From assembly GCF_003984625.1 (NCBI RefSeq), contig NZ_RWKH01000015.1:1-64000 (forward strand): a stretch of 64,000 nucleotides of DNA, read 5' to 3'. The stretch is from Variovorax sp. DXTD-1. GTDB taxonomy: Bacteria; Pseudomonadota; Gammaproteobacteria; Burkholderiales; Burkholderiaceae_C. Shown here one piece after another: positions 54,379 to 63,864 of this stretch. Positions within the stretch are counted from its first letter, which is position 1; every line of letters begins with the position of its first letter. The translations under genes and the position numbers were made by a program. The notes under the pieces are model-generated. The model worked only from the letters and a program-made list of their open reading frames with translations. It did no database searches and was not told the origin of the DNA.

Positions 54379-54791
54379 TGGCAGGTTTGCAAGCCGGCGC
54401 ACCGACGCCGCAATCGATCACCGTGCACGGCCAGTCGCGCATGCTCGAGGTCGGGTTTTCCGACGGCGCCACGTTCCGCATTCCGTTCGAGCTGATGCGC
54501 ATCTATTCGCCGTCGGCCGAAGTGCAGGGCCACGGCCCAGGCCAGGAAGTGCTGCAGACCGGCAAGCGCGAGGTCGAACTTGTCGACCTGAAGCCGGTGG
54601 GCAACTACGCCGTGCAGCCGGTCTTCAGCGACGGGCACGACACGGGCATCTTCTCGTGGAACCTGCTGTACGAACTCGGCGCCAAGCAGGCGGAGCTCTG
54701 GGCCGAGTACGAACGCCGGCTTGCCGCCGCGGGCGTCGACCGTGACGCGCCGATGATCGACAAGGGCGGCTCCGCCTGCAGCAGCCACTGA
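54378..54791 (+). CDS. DUF971 family protein
   Basis: 137 residues with the DUF971 (gamma-butyrobetaine hydroxylase N-terminal-like) pattern: LEVGFSDGATFRIPFELMRI, then VELVDLKPVGNYAVQPVFSD and GHDTGIFSWNLLYELG. In plants and bacteria related domains are linked to iron-sulfur cluster metabolism. Here the neighbouring ubi genes and Fe-S oxidoreductase fit but do not prove that. Ends with a short Cys/Ser tail (GGSACSSH). Confidence 0.88.
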   Translation: MAGLQAGAPTPQSITVHGQSRMLEVGFSDGATFRIPFELMRIYSPSAEVQGHGPGQEVLQTGKREVELVDLKPVGNYAVQPVFSDGHDTGIFSWNLLYELGAKQAELWAEYERRLAAAGVDRDAPMIDKGGSACSSH

Positions 54792-54911
54792 GCCCTAGAC
54801 GGCCTCCGCTACCGAAAAGATAGCCGCGCAGGCAAGCGCGGCGCGCTCTGCAGCGCCCCGCTATTTGAAGAAAAAGCAACAAATGCCCGGCGTCTTCGCA
54901 GGGTCGCCATC

Positions 54912-54944
54912 TTGAGGTGTGTGCTTCCGGCCTAATATCAGGCC
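54912..54944 (+). promoter_or_regulatory. Possible ubiE promoter with small dyad
   Basis: TAATAT (54933-54938) lies inside a GGCCT/AGGCC dyad (54929-54944). A TTGAGG -35 candidate is 15 bases upstream. If used, transcription would begin almost at the ubiE ATG (54946), a leaderless or nearly leaderless message. The short spacer keeps this tentative. Confidence 0.3.
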
Positions 54945-54945
54945 A

Positions 54946-55677
54946 ATGAGCACCACCCACTTCGGCTTCGAAAAAGTCGACGAAAGCGAGAAAGCGCAAC
55001 GTGTTCGCGGCGTCTTCGACTCCGTCGCCACGCGTTACGATCTCATGAACGACCTGATGTCGATGGGGCTGCACCGCGCCTGGAAGGCCTACACCGTGAT
55101 GGTGGCCAATGTGGGCGAAGGCTCGCGCGTGCTCGACATCGCGGGCGGCACCGGCGACCTCGCACTGGCTTTCTCCAAGAAGGTCGGCGCCAGCGGCCAG
55201 GTGGTGCACACCGACATCAACGAAGCCATGCTGCGCACCGGCCGCGACCGGTTGCTCGATGCCGGCGTGGCACTGCCCACGCTGGTGTGCGACGCCGAGA
55301 AGCTGCCCTTCCCGAGCGACCACTTCGACGTGGTGACCGTCGCCTTCGGCCTGCGCAACATGACGCACAAGGACATTGCCCTGAAGGAAATGAACCGCGT
55401 GCTCAAGCCGCGCGGCAAGCTCCTGGTGCTCGAGTTCTCGAAGGTGGCCAAGCCGCTCGCAAAGGCCTACGACTGGTATTCGTTCAATGTGCTGCCGCGC
55501 CTGGGCAAGCTGGTGGCGGGCGACGACGCGAGCTACCGCTACCTGGCCGAATCGATCCGGATGCATCCCGCGCAGGACGAACTCAAGACCCTCATGAAAG
55601 AGGGCGGTTTCGGGCATGTGGACTATCACAACATGACGGGTGGCGTGGTCGCCCTTCATGTTGGAATCAAGTGTTGA
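54946..55677 (+). CDS. ubiE: Ubiquinone/menaquinone C-methyltransferase UbiE
   Basis: SAM-dependent methylation of the 2-polyprenyl-benzoquinol ring in ubiquinone synthesis. The 243-residue product carries the ubiE signatures [18 protein letters not shown] and ITGGTGDLA-type SAM site ([16 protein letters not shown]). It also has [20 protein letters not shown] and [15 protein letters not shown]...[10 protein letters not shown]. The membrane-associated Ubi complex partners UbiJ and UbiB are encoded 1-2 kb downstream. Confidence 0.96.
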   Translation: MSTTHFGFEKVDESEKAQRVRGVFDSVATRYDLMNDLMSMGLHRAWKAYTVMVANVGEGSRVLDIAGGTGDLALAFSKKVGASGQVVHTDINEAMLRTGRDRLLDAGVALPTLVCDAEKLPFPSDHFDVVTVAFGLRNMTHKDIALKEMNRVLKPRGKLLVLEFSKVAKPLAKAYDWYSFNVLPRLGKLVAGDDASYRYLAESIRMHPAQDELKTLMKEGGFGHVDYHNMTGGVVALHVGIKC

Positions 55678-55711
55678 TGACGCGAATTCTTCGCTCTAAA
55701 GAGGAGACGAC

Positions 55712-56737
55712 ATGAAAAGTTTGAGTTCTTTGTTCCTGGCTTGCGTGCTGGCCCTGGTCAGCGTGCAGGCTGACGCTGCCCGTATGGGCGGCGGCAAGTC
55801 GGTCGGCCGCCAATCGTCCAATGTGACGCAGCGCGAATCCGCATCGCCCACCGCGCCCGCGCAGCAAAACGCAACCAATGCAGCGCCGCGGCCCGCAACG
55901 CCGGCGCCCGCTGCCGCGGCGCCCAAGCGCCCGTGGGGTGCGATGCTCGGCGGCCTCGCCGCCGGCCTGGGCCTGGCCTGGCTCGCAAATTCGCTCGGCC
56001 TTGGCGCCGGCTTTGCCAACATCCTGCTGATCGGCCTGCTGGTCATGGCCGGCCTGTTTGTCTGGCGCATGTTCAAGGCGCGCTCGGCCGCCTCGTCGGG
56101 CGCCAACCGCCAGGGCGGCTTCGCCTTCCAGGGCGCGGGCAACCCGGCCAACGCCAGCGCGCCTGCGCAGTACAGCCCCGCCAACGTCGGCAACGACGCC
56201 TCGGCGCGGCCTTGGGAGCGCAACACAGCCGCCTTTGACGCCTCGCCCGCACACACCGACGAGCGGCATGGCAGCAGCCTTTCCGCGGCGGGTGCCGCGG
56301 CCGGCGGCAGCATGATCGGCTCGGCGCTCTCGGGCTCGCAGTCTTGGGGTATTCCGGTCGGCTTCGACGTGGACGGCTTCCTTGGCGCCGCCAAGCGCAA
56401 CTTCGTCACGCTGCAAGACGCCTGGGACCGCGCCGACGTCACTACGCTGCGCTCCATGATGACCGACAGCATGGTCGACGAGATCCGCACGCAGCTGGCC
56501 GACCGCGCCAGCCACACCGGCGGCGCCCCGAACAAGACCGAGGTGGTGATGCTCGACGCCAAGCTGCTCGGCATCGAGGAACTGGCCGATGCCTACATGG
56601 CCAGCGTGGAGTTCTCCGGCATGATCCGCGAGGACGACTCGGCCGGCCCGGGCCCGTTCCGCGAAGTCTGGAACATGACCAAGCCCGTCAGCGGCAACAG
56701 CGGCTGGCTGGTGGCAGGCGTGCAAGCGTTGCAGTAA
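55712..56737 (+). CDS. Tim44-like domain secreted/membrane protein
   Basis: A 341-residue protein with a signal peptide (MKSLSSLFLACVLALVSVQA). A low-complexity Ala/Pro/Asn-rich stretch is followed by a Gly-rich hydrophobic region with one or two membrane helices (about 75-113: LGGLAAGLGLAWLANSLGLG, ILLIGLLVMAGLFVWRMF). A C-terminal Tim44-like domain (about 215-340: FDVDGFLGAAKRNFVTLQDA, EVVMLDAKLLGIEELADAYM) ends the protein. Found next to ubiE in many beta-proteobacteria. Function unknown; membrane-linked. GAGGAG ribosome binding site. Confidence 0.88.
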   Translation: MKSLSSLFLACVLALVSVQADAARMGGGKSVGRQSSNVTQRESASPTAPAQQNATNAAPRPATPAPAAAAPKRPWGAMLGGLAAGLGLAWLANSLGLGAGFANILLIGLLVMAGLFVWRMFKARSAASSGANRQGGFAFQGAGNPANASAPAQYSPANVGNDASARPWERNTAAFDASPAHTDERHGSSLSAAGAAAGGSMIGSALSGSQSWGIPVGFDVDGFLGAAKRNFVTLQDAWDRADVTTLRSMMTDSMVDEIRTQLADRASHTGGAPNKTEVVMLDAKLLGIEELADAYMASVEFSGMIREDDSAGPGPFREVWNMTKPVSGNSGWLVAGVQALQ

Positions 56738-56785
56738 GCGCATTCCGGCGGCCATGAGGCCGCTTACAGAACCGATAATGGGGAC

Positions 56786-57355
56786 ATGGCCACACCATCG
56801 TCCCCATTTTCTTTTCTCGACGACCTGTTCAATCGCATCGGCGAACGGCTGCAGCCGCCCGCTTGGGCTGTGCACGAGATCCAGCACCGCGCGGTGCTGT
56901 TTCTCAACCACGTGCTGCAGCAGGAGCCCGAGGCCCAGCAGCGGCTGCTGCGGCAGCAGGGGCGGGTGGTGCGCTTCCAGTGGCGCTTCGTCACGATGGA
57001 GCTGGTGGCCACGCCCGCCGGCCTGCTCGACCTGGCCCCGCCGGGCTCGGTGCCTGAGCTCACGCTCACCGTCACGGATGAGTCCCCCTTCGACCTGGCG
57101 CGCGCCACGCTGCGCGGCGACAAGCCCTCGGTGCAGATCATCGGCGACGTGCAGCTTGCGGCCGAGGTCAACTGGCTGGTCGACCATGTCCGCTGGGATG
57201 TCGAGGACGACCTCGCGCGCCTGATCGGCGACGTGCCGGCACACACCATCGCCAACGGCGCCCGCAAGGTGGCGGGCGCGCTGCGCCAGTTCGTCGGCGG
57301 CAAGCCCCCGCAAGCCGGCGGTTCGGCGGCCGGCGCGGCGAGCACGGCCGAATGA
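56786..57355 (+). CDS. ubiJ: Ubiquinone biosynthesis accessory factor UbiJ
   Basis: SCP2-type lipid-binding protein needed for aerobic ubiquinone synthesis. The 189-residue product shows the family order: an N-terminal helix pair, [20 protein letters not shown], then [20 protein letters not shown] and [20 protein letters not shown]. Overlaps ubiB by 4 bp. Together with ubiE and ubiB it recreates the ubiE-ubiJ-ubiB operon, here interrupted by the Tim44-like gene. Confidence 0.92.
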   Translation: MATPSSPFSFLDDLFNRIGERLQPPAWAVHEIQHRAVLFLNHVLQQEPEAQQRLLRQQGRVVRFQWRFVTMELVATPAGLLDLAPPGSVPELTLTVTDESPFDLARATLRGDKPSVQIIGDVQLAAEVNWLVDHVRWDVEDDLARLIGDVPAHTIANGARKVAGALRQFVGGKPPQAGGSAAGAASTAE

Positions 57356-58917
57356 GGCGCTTCTACCGCGGATTCTTCATCGTCTGGGTCGCGCTGCGCT
57401 ACGGCCTGGACGAGCTCGTGCTCACGAGCTTCCAGAAGCCCTGGCTGCGCGTGGTGGCGCGGGTCGTTTCCATCGGCCGCAACCTCGACGCGCCGCGCGG
57501 CCAGCGCCTGCGCGAGGCGCTCGAGCGGCTGGGCCCCATCTTCGTGAAGTTCGGCCAGGTGCTCTCCACCCGGCGCGACCTGCTGCCGCCCGACATTGCC
57601 GACGAGCTTGCCTTCTTGCAGGACCGTGTGCCGCCGTTCCCGTCGTCCGTGGCCATTGCCACGATCGAGCGGGCCTTCCGCCGGCCGGTGGGCGACGTGT
57701 TCGTGCAGTTCGACGAGACGCCGATTGCCAGCGCGTCCATCGCCCAGGTCCACTTTGCGACCATCCGCACCAACCAGGGCGAGGTGCGGGAGGTGGCCGT
57801 CAAGGTGCTGCGCCCCAGCATGCGCGGCGTGATCGAGAAAGACCTCGCGCTCATGGCCATGATGGCCGGCTGGGTCGAGCGGCTCTCGCCCGACGGCAAG
57901 CGCCTGAAGCCGCGCGAGGTGGTCGGCGAGTTCGACAAGTACCTGCACGACGAGCTCGACCTGGTGCGGGAAGCTGCCAACGCAGCCCAGCTGCGCCGCA
58001 ACATGGCCGAACTCGACCTGGTGCTCATCCCCGAGATGTTCTGGGACTTCTGCCACCCCGAGGTGATCGTGATGGAGCGCATGAACGGCGTTCCCATTGC
58101 ACAGCTCGACCGGCTGCGCGCGGCCGGTGTCGACATTCCCAAGCTCGCTCGCGACGGCGTCACGATCTTCTTCACCCAGGTGTTCCGCGACGGCTTCTTT
58201 CATGCCGACATGCACCCGGGAAACATCCAGGTGAGCCTCGCGCCGGAGACCTTCGGGCGCTACATCTCGCTCGACTTCGGCATCATCGGCACGCTCACCG
58301 AGTCGGACAAGGAATACCTCGCGCAGAATTTCGTGGCCTTCTTCCGGCGCGACTACAAGCGCGTGGCCGAGCTGCACCTGGAAAGCGGTTGGGTGCCCGA
58401 AGGCACCCGCATCGACGAGCTGGAGGCGGCAATCCGCACCGTGTGCGAGCCGTATTTCGACCGGCCGCTGAAGGAAATCTCGCTCGGCATGGTGCTGATG
58501 CGGCTGTTCCAGACCTCGCGGCGTTTCCACGTCGAGATCCAGCCGCAGCTGGTGCTGCTGCAGAAAACCCTGCTCAACATCGAGGGCCTGGGCCGCCAGC
58601 TCGACCCGGAGCTCGATCTCTGGCACACCGCCAAGCCCTTCCTCGAGAAGTGGATGGTCGACCAGATCGGCCCCAAGAAGCTGTTCCAGCAGCTCAAGGC
58701 CGAGGCGCCGCGCTACGCAAAACTGCTGCCGCAACTGCCGCGGCTGCTGCACGATTTCCTTGAAAATCGGCCCGCCGACAACCGCCGCGAACTGCTCGAA
58801 CTGCTGGCCGCGCAAAAGCGCACCAACCGGTTGCTGCAGACCATCATCTACGGTGGCATAGGATTTGTATTGGGATTGCTCGCCATGCAGTTGCTGGTGC
58901 GCGTGAAGTTGTTCTAG
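57352..58917 (+). CDS. ubiB: Ubiquinone biosynthesis ATPase/kinase-like protein UbiB
   Basis: ADCK/ABC1-type atypical kinase-like ATPase that supports ubiquinone synthesis. The 521 residues show the KxGQ motif ([15 protein letters not shown]), an Ala-rich nucleotide loop replacing the Gly-rich one ([11 protein letters not shown]), VAVKVLRP and [24 protein letters not shown] and the metal-binding DFGIIG follow. Two C-terminal membrane helices end the protein (about 497-519). Confidence 0.95.
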   Translation: MRRFYRGFFIVWVALRYGLDELVLTSFQKPWLRVVARVVSIGRNLDAPRGQRLREALERLGPIFVKFGQVLSTRRDLLPPDIADELAFLQDRVPPFPSSVAIATIERAFRRPVGDVFVQFDETPIASASIAQVHFATIRTNQGEVREVAVKVLRPSMRGVIEKDLALMAMMAGWVERLSPDGKRLKPREVVGEFDKYLHDELDLVREAANAAQLRRNMAELDLVLIPEMFWDFCHPEVIVMERMNGVPIAQLDRLRAAGVDIPKLARDGVTIFFTQVFRDGFFHADMHPGNIQVSLAPETFGRYISLDFGIIGTLTESDKEYLAQNFVAFFRRDYKRVAELHLESGWVPEGTRIDELEAAIRTVCEPYFDRPLKEISLGMVLMRLFQTSRRFHVEIQPQLVLLQKTLLNIEGLGRQLDPELDLWHTAKPFLEKWMVDQIGPKKLFQQLKAEAPRYAKLLPQLPRLLHDFLENRPADNRRELLELLAAQKRTNRLLQTIIYGGIGFVLGLLAMQLLVRVKLF

Positions 58918-58929
58918 AGGAGAGTCTCC

Positions 58930-60369
58930 GTGTTGCTGACGCTGGTTGTCGTTTATCTGCTGGTCACCATTGCGATCGGCCTCTACGCCGCCAAGCGGGT
59001 GAAGAACACCACCGACTTCGCCATTGCGGGGCGGCACCTGCCGCTCTTCATGATCGTGACGACCACCTTCGCCACCTGGTTCGGCTCCGAAACGGTGCTC
59101 GGCATTCCGGCCAAGTTCATCGAAAGCGGGCTGAGCGGCGTGGTCGAAGACCCGTTCGGCGCGGGCACCTGCCTCATCCTGGTCGGGCTGTTCTTTGCGG
59201 GCAAGCTCTACCGCATGACCTTGCTGACCATCAGCGATTACTACCGCGAGCGCTACGGCCGCGGCGTGGAGGTGGCCTGCTCGCTCATCATCATGCTGAG
59301 CTACCTGGGCTGGGTGTCGGCGCAGGTCACGGCGCTGGGGCTGGTGTTCAACGTGCTTTCCGCCGGCGCCATCAGCATTCCGCTGGGCATGGTGATCGGG
59401 GTGGTCTCCATCCTGGCGTACACCCTCTTCGGCGGCATGTGGTCGGTGGCGGTGACCGACTTCATCCAGATGATCATCCTCGTCGCGGGGCTTGCCATCA
59501 TTGCGGTGTTCGCCGGCAACATGGCCGGCGGCGCGGACAAGGTGGTGGCCTTCGCGGTCAGCAAGGATCTCTTCAAGTTCTGGCCCGAGCCCAACTGGCA
59601 CGACATGGTGTTCTTCCTTGCCGCAGCCATCACGATGATGCTCGGCTCCATTCCGCAGCAGGACGTGTTCCAGCGCGTCATGTCGGCCAATGGCGTCAAG
59701 GCAGCGACGCGGGGGCCGGTCATTGGCGGCGTGGCGTACATCCTGTTCGCCTTCGTGCCCATGTTCCTGGTGGCCAGCGCGCTCCTGATCATGCCGGAGC
59801 AGACGGCCGCGCTGCTGAAGGACGATCCGCAGAAGGTGCTGCCGACCCTGGTGCTCGAGAAGATGCCTTTCGTGATGCAGGTGCTGTTCTTCGGCGCGCT
59901 GCTGTCGGCCATCAAGTCGACCGCCTCGGCCACGCTGCTGGCGCCGAGCGTTACCTTCACCGAGAACATCTGGCGCCAGTTCCGCCCGTCGGGCACCGAC
60001 CGCCAGAACCTCATGACGATGCGCATCACGGTGCTGGTCTTCAGCGCGGCCGTGCTGGCCTACGCGATCCGCATGCAGGGCACGCCCATCTACGAACTGG
60101 TGTCGGGCGCCTACCAGGTGCCGCTGGTCGGCGCCTTCGTGCCGCTGGTGTGCGGACTTTACTGGCGCCGCGCTACCACGCAGGGGGCACTCGCTTCGAT
60201 CCTGTTCGGCATCGGCACCTGGCTGCTCTTCCTGTCGATGCCCTGGAGCGCCGAATTCCCGGCCCAGCTGGCCGGCGTGCTCGCCTCCTTCGGCGGCATG
60301 GTGGCCGGATCGCTGGCGCCGCAGTGGGTGACCAACACCCGCACCCCGCACCGGATGCTCGCAGCCTAG
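58930..60369 (+). CDS. Sodium:solute symporter family protein
   Basis: A 479-residue transporter with about 13 membrane helices from a GTG start (MLLTLVVVYLLVTIAIGLYA). The SSS pattern includes KNTTDFAIAGRHLPLFMIVT, FATWFGSETVLGIPAKFIE, a TISDYYRERYGRGVE loop and SIPQQDVFQRVMSANGVKAA. The substrate is unknown; proline, pantothenate, organic acid and urea carriers all belong to the family. It follows ubiB by 12 bp, so it may be read from the same message. Confidence 0.9.
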   Translation: MLLTLVVVYLLVTIAIGLYAAKRVKNTTDFAIAGRHLPLFMIVTTTFATWFGSETVLGIPAKFIESGLSGVVEDPFGAGTCLILVGLFFAGKLYRMTLLTISDYYRERYGRGVEVACSLIIMLSYLGWVSAQVTALGLVFNVLSAGAISIPLGMVIGVVSILAYTLFGGMWSVAVTDFIQMIILVAGLAIIAVFAGNMAGGADKVVAFAVSKDLFKFWPEPNWHDMVFFLAAAITMMLGSIPQQDVFQRVMSANGVKAATRGPVIGGVAYILFAFVPMFLVASALLIMPEQTAALLKDDPQKVLPTLVLEKMPFVMQVLFFGALLSAIKSTASATLLAPSVTFTENIWRQFRPSGTDRQNLMTMRITVLVFSAAVLAYAIRMQGTPIYELVSGAYQVPLVGAFVPLVCGLYWRRATTQGALASILFGIGTWLLFLSMPWSAEFPAQLAGVLASFGGMVAGSLAPQWVTNTRTPHRMLAA

Positions 60370-60398
60370 GAACGCCCCCCGAAGCGCCTTTGGTGCCT

Positions 60399-60451
60399 CC
60401 CCCCACTGGGGGGCGCACCCGGCGGCCCGGCAGAGCCGGTTCCACGGGTGC
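60399..60451. repeat. Double-hairpin GC-rich element
   Basis: Hairpin 1: CCCCCC-ACT-GGGGGG (60399-60413). Hairpin 2: outer GCACCC/GGGTGC (60415-60420, 60446-60451), inner CCGGC-AGA-GCCGG (60427-60439). It probably terminates the symporter transcript. The look is that of a short palindromic intergenic repeat of the kind dispersed in Comamonadaceae genomes, but copy number cannot be seen here. Confidence 0.6.
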
Positions 60452-60470
60452 ACTGGCCGGGCCATGCGGG

Positions 60471-60498
60471 TTCATGCCTGCAGGGGCACCCTTATAAT
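60471..60498 (+). promoter_or_regulatory. Sigma-70 promoter of the fmdB-DUF502-aspS set
   Basis: Perfect -10 TATAAT (60493-60498) with a weak -35 (TTCATG, 60471-60476) at 16-bp spacing. Start expected near 60505, leaving about 50 nt before fmdB. Confidence 0.65.
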
Positions 60499-60555
60499 CG
60501 AGGGCTTTGCGAGCGGCCTCTGCTCGGTTTTTGCGCCGCTTTTTTACTCAATTCC

Positions 60556-60900
60556 ATGCCCATTTACGCCTACAAGTGCAGCGCCTGCGGCTTTGCCAAG
60601 GACGCCCTGCAAAAAATGTCCGATGCGCCGCTCACGGTGTGTCCGGCATGCGGCGCGAGTGCCTTCGAAAAGCAGGTCACCGCCGCCGGTTTCCAGCTCA
60701 AGGGTTCCGGCTGGTACGTGACCGACTTCCGCGACGGCGGCGGCAAGAAGGCCGAAGCCGCCACGGCTGCACCCGCGACCAATGGCGACAGCGCTGCCGC
60801 GCCGGCCGCCAAGACCGCGGACGCTTCCAGCCCCGCGCCTGCACCCGCCCCTGCCTCCAGCCCTGCGCCGGCACCAGCTGCCGCGGCCAAGAGCGACTGA
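60556..60900 (+). CDS. FmdB-type zinc ribbon protein
   Basis: A 114-residue protein whose first half is the FmdB/CxxC zinc ribbon (MPIYAYKCSACGFAKDALQK, then CPACGASAFEKQVTAAGFQL). Two CxxC pairs bind zinc. The second half is a disordered Ala/Pro/Lys tail. Longer start options upstream are non-homologous. These proteins are often called regulators, but the role is not established. Precedes a DUF502 gene and aspS, a conserved beta-proteobacterial order. Confidence 0.9.
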   Translation: MPIYAYKCSACGFAKDALQKMSDAPLTVCPACGASAFEKQVTAAGFQLKGSGWYVTDFRDGGGKKAEAATAAPATNGDSAAAPAAKTADASSPAPAPAPASSPAPAPAAAAKSD

Positions 60901-60923
60901 CGAGCGACCGAGAACAACACACC

Positions 60924-61544
60924 ATGCTCGCCCTGCGCAAATGGCTGTTTTCCGGCTTGCTGGTCATCGTTCCGCTGTTCATCACCCTGGCGGTGCTCAA
61001 GTGGATCATCGACACGCTGGACCAGACGCTCTGGGTGCTGCCGCTGGGTTGGCAAACATGGCTGCACGAAAACAACGTGCGCGGCCTCGGCGTGCTGCTC
61101 ACGCTGGCCATCTTGCTGGGCGTGGGTGCCATTGCAAGCAACTTCGTGGGCAAGCGCCTGCTCGGATGGGGCGACGCGGTGGTGCGGCGCATTCCCGTGG
61201 TGCGCTCGATCTACTCGAGCGTCAAGCAGGTGTCGGACACGCTGTTCTCCGAAAACGGCAACGCCTTTCGCACCGCGGTGCTGGTGCAGTGGCCCCGAGA
61301 GGGCGTGTGGACCATCGCCTTCGTGACCGGCGCGCCGGGTAGCGACGTGGTCGAGCACCTGGGCGGCGGCGACTACCTCAGCGTCTATGTACCCACAACG
61401 CCCAACCCGACGGGCGGTTATTTCGTGATGCTCAAGCGCAGCGACTGCATCGAACTCAAGATGAGCGTGGACGAAGCGCTCAAATACATCGTCTCGATGG
61501 GCGTGGTCGTTCCCGGCGGCCCCTCGACCCTCGCGAACAAGTAA
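60924..61544 (+). CDS. DUF502 family membrane protein
   Basis: A 206-residue protein with two N-terminal membrane helices (WLFSGLLVIVPLFITLAVLK and LGVLLTLAILLGVGAIASNF). A soluble domain follows with the DUF502 landmarks RIPVVRSIYSSVKQVSDTLF and VPTTPNPTGGYFVMLKRSDC. Function unknown. Lies 23 bp after fmdB and 33 bp before aspS. Confidence 0.9.
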   Translation: MLALRKWLFSGLLVIVPLFITLAVLKWIIDTLDQTLWVLPLGWQTWLHENNVRGLGVLLTLAILLGVGAIASNFVGKRLLGWGDAVVRRIPVVRSIYSSVKQVSDTLFSENGNAFRTAVLVQWPREGVWTIAFVTGAPGSDVVEHLGGGDYLSVYVPTTPNPTGGYFVMLKRSDCIELKMSVDEALKYIVSMGVVVPGGPSTLANK

Positions 61545-61577
61545 GAAACGCGCCTTCGCGGCGCTGGAAATCAAGAT

Positions 61578-63383
61578 ATGGCCATGCGTACTCACTATTG
61601 CGGTCTTGTGACCGAAGCCCTGATGGGCCAAACCGTCACCCTGTGCGGCTGGGTCAACCGCCGCCGCGACCATGGCGGCGTGATCTTCGTCGACGTGCGC
61701 GACCGCGAAGGCTACGTGCAGGTGGTGTGCGACCCCGATCGCGCCTCCACCTTTGCCGTGGCGGAAAACCTGCGCAACGAGTTCTGCGTTCAGATCACCG
61801 GCCTGGTGCGCGCGCGCCCCGAAGGCACCACCAACGACCAGCTCAAGAGCGGCAAGATCGAAGTGCTGTGCCATGAACTCAAGGTGCTCAACCCCTCGGT
61901 CACGCCCCCGTTCCTGCTGGACGATGACAACCTGTCGGAAACCACGCGCCTCACGCACCGCGTGCTCGACCTGCGCCGCCCGGCCATGCAGCGCAACATG
62001 ATGCTTCGCTACAAGGTCACGATGGAAACGCGCAAGTTCCTCGACGCCAACGGCTTCATCGACATCGAGACGCCGATGCTCGGCAAGTCCACGCCCGAAG
62101 GCGCGCGCGACTACCTGGTGCCTAGCCGCGTGCATGACGGCAGCTTCTTTGCGCTGCCGCAGTCGCCCCAGCTCTTCAAGCAGCTCTTGATGGTGGCCGG
62201 CTACGACCGCTACTACCAGATCGTGAAGTGCTTCCGCGACGAAGACCTGCGCGCCGACCGCCAGCCTGAATTCACGCAGATCGACATCGAGACCTCGTTC
62301 CTCGCCGAAGAAGAAATCCGCGAGATGTTCGAGGGCATGATCCGCAACGTGTTCCGCAATGCCGCGGGCATCGACCTGCCGGTGTTCCCGACCATGACGT
62401 ACGCGGACGCCATGTTCAAGTACGGCTCCGACAAGCCCGATCTGCGCGTGAAGCTCGAGTTCACCGAACTCACCGAGCTCATGAAGCGCGTGGAATTCAA
62501 GGTGTTCTCCAACGCCGCCACCATGCAGGGCGGCCGTGTGGTGGCACTGCGCGTGCCGGGCGGCGGTGCCGAAGGCGGCCTGTCGCGCGGCGAAATCGAC
62601 GCGTACCAGGAATTCGTCAAGATCTACGGCGCCAAGGGCCTGGCCTACATCAAGGTCAACGACGCAGCCGCCGGCCGCGAAGGCCTGCAGAGCCCGATCG
62701 TCAAGAACCTCGACGACGCCTCGCTGGCCGAGATCATCGCCCGCACGGGTGCCTGCAACGGCGACATCCTGTTCTTCGGCGCCGACAAGGAAAAGATCGT
62801 CAACGATGCCATCGGCGCGCTGCGCGTGAAGATCGGCCACAGCGCCTTCGGCAAGAAGGCCGGCCTGTTCGACGACCGCTGGGCGCCTCTGTGGGTGGTC
62901 GACTTCCCGATGTTCGAGTTCGACGAGGAAGGCCAGCGCTGGAGCGCCGTGCACCACCCGTTCACCGCGCCGAAGGACGGCCATGAAGACCTCATGGACA
63001 CCGCGCCCGAGAAGTGCATTGCCAAGGCTTACGACATGGTGCTCAACGGCATCGAGATGGGCGGCGGCTCGGTGCGTATCCACCGCGAGGAAGTGCAGAG
63101 CAAGGTGTTCCGCGCGCTCAAGATCAGCGCCGAGGACGCCCAGCTCAAGTTCGGCTTCCTGCTCGACGCGCTGCAATACGGCGCCCCGCCGCACGGCGGC
63201 ATCGCCATCGGCCTGGACCGCCTGGTCATGCTGATGACCGGCGCCGAGTCGATCCGCGACGTGATCGCCTTCCCCAAGACCCAGCGCGCGCAAGACCTGC
63301 TCACGCAGGCGCCGAGCCCGGTCGACGAGAAGCAGTTGCGCGAGCTGCACATCCGGCTGCGCAACGTGCAGCAACCCGCCTGA
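61578..63383 (+). CDS. aspS: Aspartyl-tRNA synthetase (likely non-discriminating)
   Basis: Charges tRNA-Asp, and probably tRNA-Asn, with aspartate. The 601-residue bacterial-type AspRS has an anticodon-binding OB fold (about 1-110), class II motifs and a GAD insertion. Motif 2 lies at [20 protein letters not shown] and motif 3 at [20 protein letters not shown]. In the anticodon domain it has His32 (RRRDHGG) and Gly83 (RPEGTTN), where the discriminating E. coli enzyme has Leu and Lys. These two residues mark the non-discriminating type known from Pseudomonas. Confidence 0.96.
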   Translation: MAMRTHYCGLVTEALMGQTVTLCGWVNRRRDHGGVIFVDVRDREGYVQVVCDPDRASTFAVAENLRNEFCVQITGLVRARPEGTTNDQLKSGKIEVLCHELKVLNPSVTPPFLLDDDNLSETTRLTHRVLDLRRPAMQRNMMLRYKVTMETRKFLDANGFIDIETPMLGKSTPEGARDYLVPSRVHDGSFFALPQSPQLFKQLLMVAGYDRYYQIVKCFRDEDLRADRQPEFTQIDIETSFLAEEEIREMFEGMIRNVFRNAAGIDLPVFPTMTYADAMFKYGSDKPDLRVKLEFTELTELMKRVEFKVFSNAATMQGGRVVALRVPGGGAEGGLSRGEIDAYQEFVKIYGAKGLAYIKVNDAAAGREGLQSPIVKNLDDASLAEIIARTGACNGDILFFGADKEKIVNDAIGALRVKIGHSAFGKKAGLFDDRWAPLWVVDFPMFEFDEEGQRWSAVHHPFTAPKDGHEDLMDTAPEKCIAKAYDMVLNGIEMGGGSVRIHREEVQSKVFRALKISAEDAQLKFGFLLDALQYGAPPHGGIAIGLDRLVMLMTGAESIRDVIAFPKTQRAQDLLTQAPSPVDEKQLRELHIRLRNVQQPA

Positions 63384-63390
63384 TGCGCCC

Positions 63391-63864
63391 ATGACGACGA
63401 GCATCCGGCCCTGGAAGATTCCGGAGTCGGTGCTGGTCGTCATTCATACGCCGGCGCTCGACGTGCTGCTGATCCGGCGCGCCGATGCCAATGACTTCTG
63501 GCAATCGGTCACCGGCAGCAAGGACCTGGCCGACGAGCCGCTCATGCTCACCGCCGCGCGCGAGGTGGCCGAGGAAACCGGCATCCAGTGCGGCGAGGGC
63601 ACGCCGCTGGCCGCGCGGCTGGTCGATTGGCAGCTGAGCAACGTCTACGAAATCTACCCCGGTTGGCGCGCACGCTATGAACCGGGCGTGACGCACAACA
63701 CCGAGCACCTGTTCGGCCTGTGCGTGCCCGAGCGCCTGGTGCCCACCCTGGCACCGCGCGAGCACACCGACTGGAAATGGCTGCCCTACCGCGAGGCGGC
63801 CGACGCGTGCTTTTCTCCGTCGAATGCCGAAGCCATTCTGTTGCTGCCAGAATTTGCCAGATGA
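63391..63864 (+). CDS. nudB: Dihydroneopterin triphosphate diphosphatase (Nudix)
   Basis: Folate pathway Nudix hydrolase, 157 residues, 7 bp after aspS. The Nudix box is GSKDLADEPLMLTAAREVAE followed by ETGI. The REVAEETGI core is intact, but the G to first E distance is six residues instead of five. NudB-like context: FWQSVTGSKD, ARLVDWQLSNVYEIYPGWRA and TEHLFGLCVPE. Overlaps the next gene by 4 bp. Confidence 0.93.
   Translation: MTTSIRPWKIPESVLVVIHTPALDVLLIRRADANDFWQSVTGSKDLADEPLMLTAAREVAEETGIQCGEGTPLAARLVDWQLSNVYEIYPGWRARYEPGVTHNTEHLFGLCVPERLVPTLAPREHTDWKWLPYREAADACFSPSNAEAILLLPEFAR

Larger units (their letters stand above)
60370..60555 (+). other. Intergenic region with hairpin pair and fmdB promoter
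   Basis: 186 bp. The first half holds two adjacent GC-rich hairpins (60399-60451). The second half holds a perfect TATAAT at 60493-60498 and the fmdB leader. Confidence 0.5.

Noticed and set aside
56771..56786. Sigma-28-like ACCGATAA before ubiJ
   Set aside because: It resembles the flagellar -10 but has no TAAA at the right distance, and the gene is unrelated to motility.
56764..60465. A 1233-codon minus-strand open frame opposite ubiJ, ubiB and the symporter
   Set aside because: Same GC-driven shadow effect. Composition is dominated by His, Arg, Gly, Ala and Asp with no recognisable family, and it crosses three well-supported genes.
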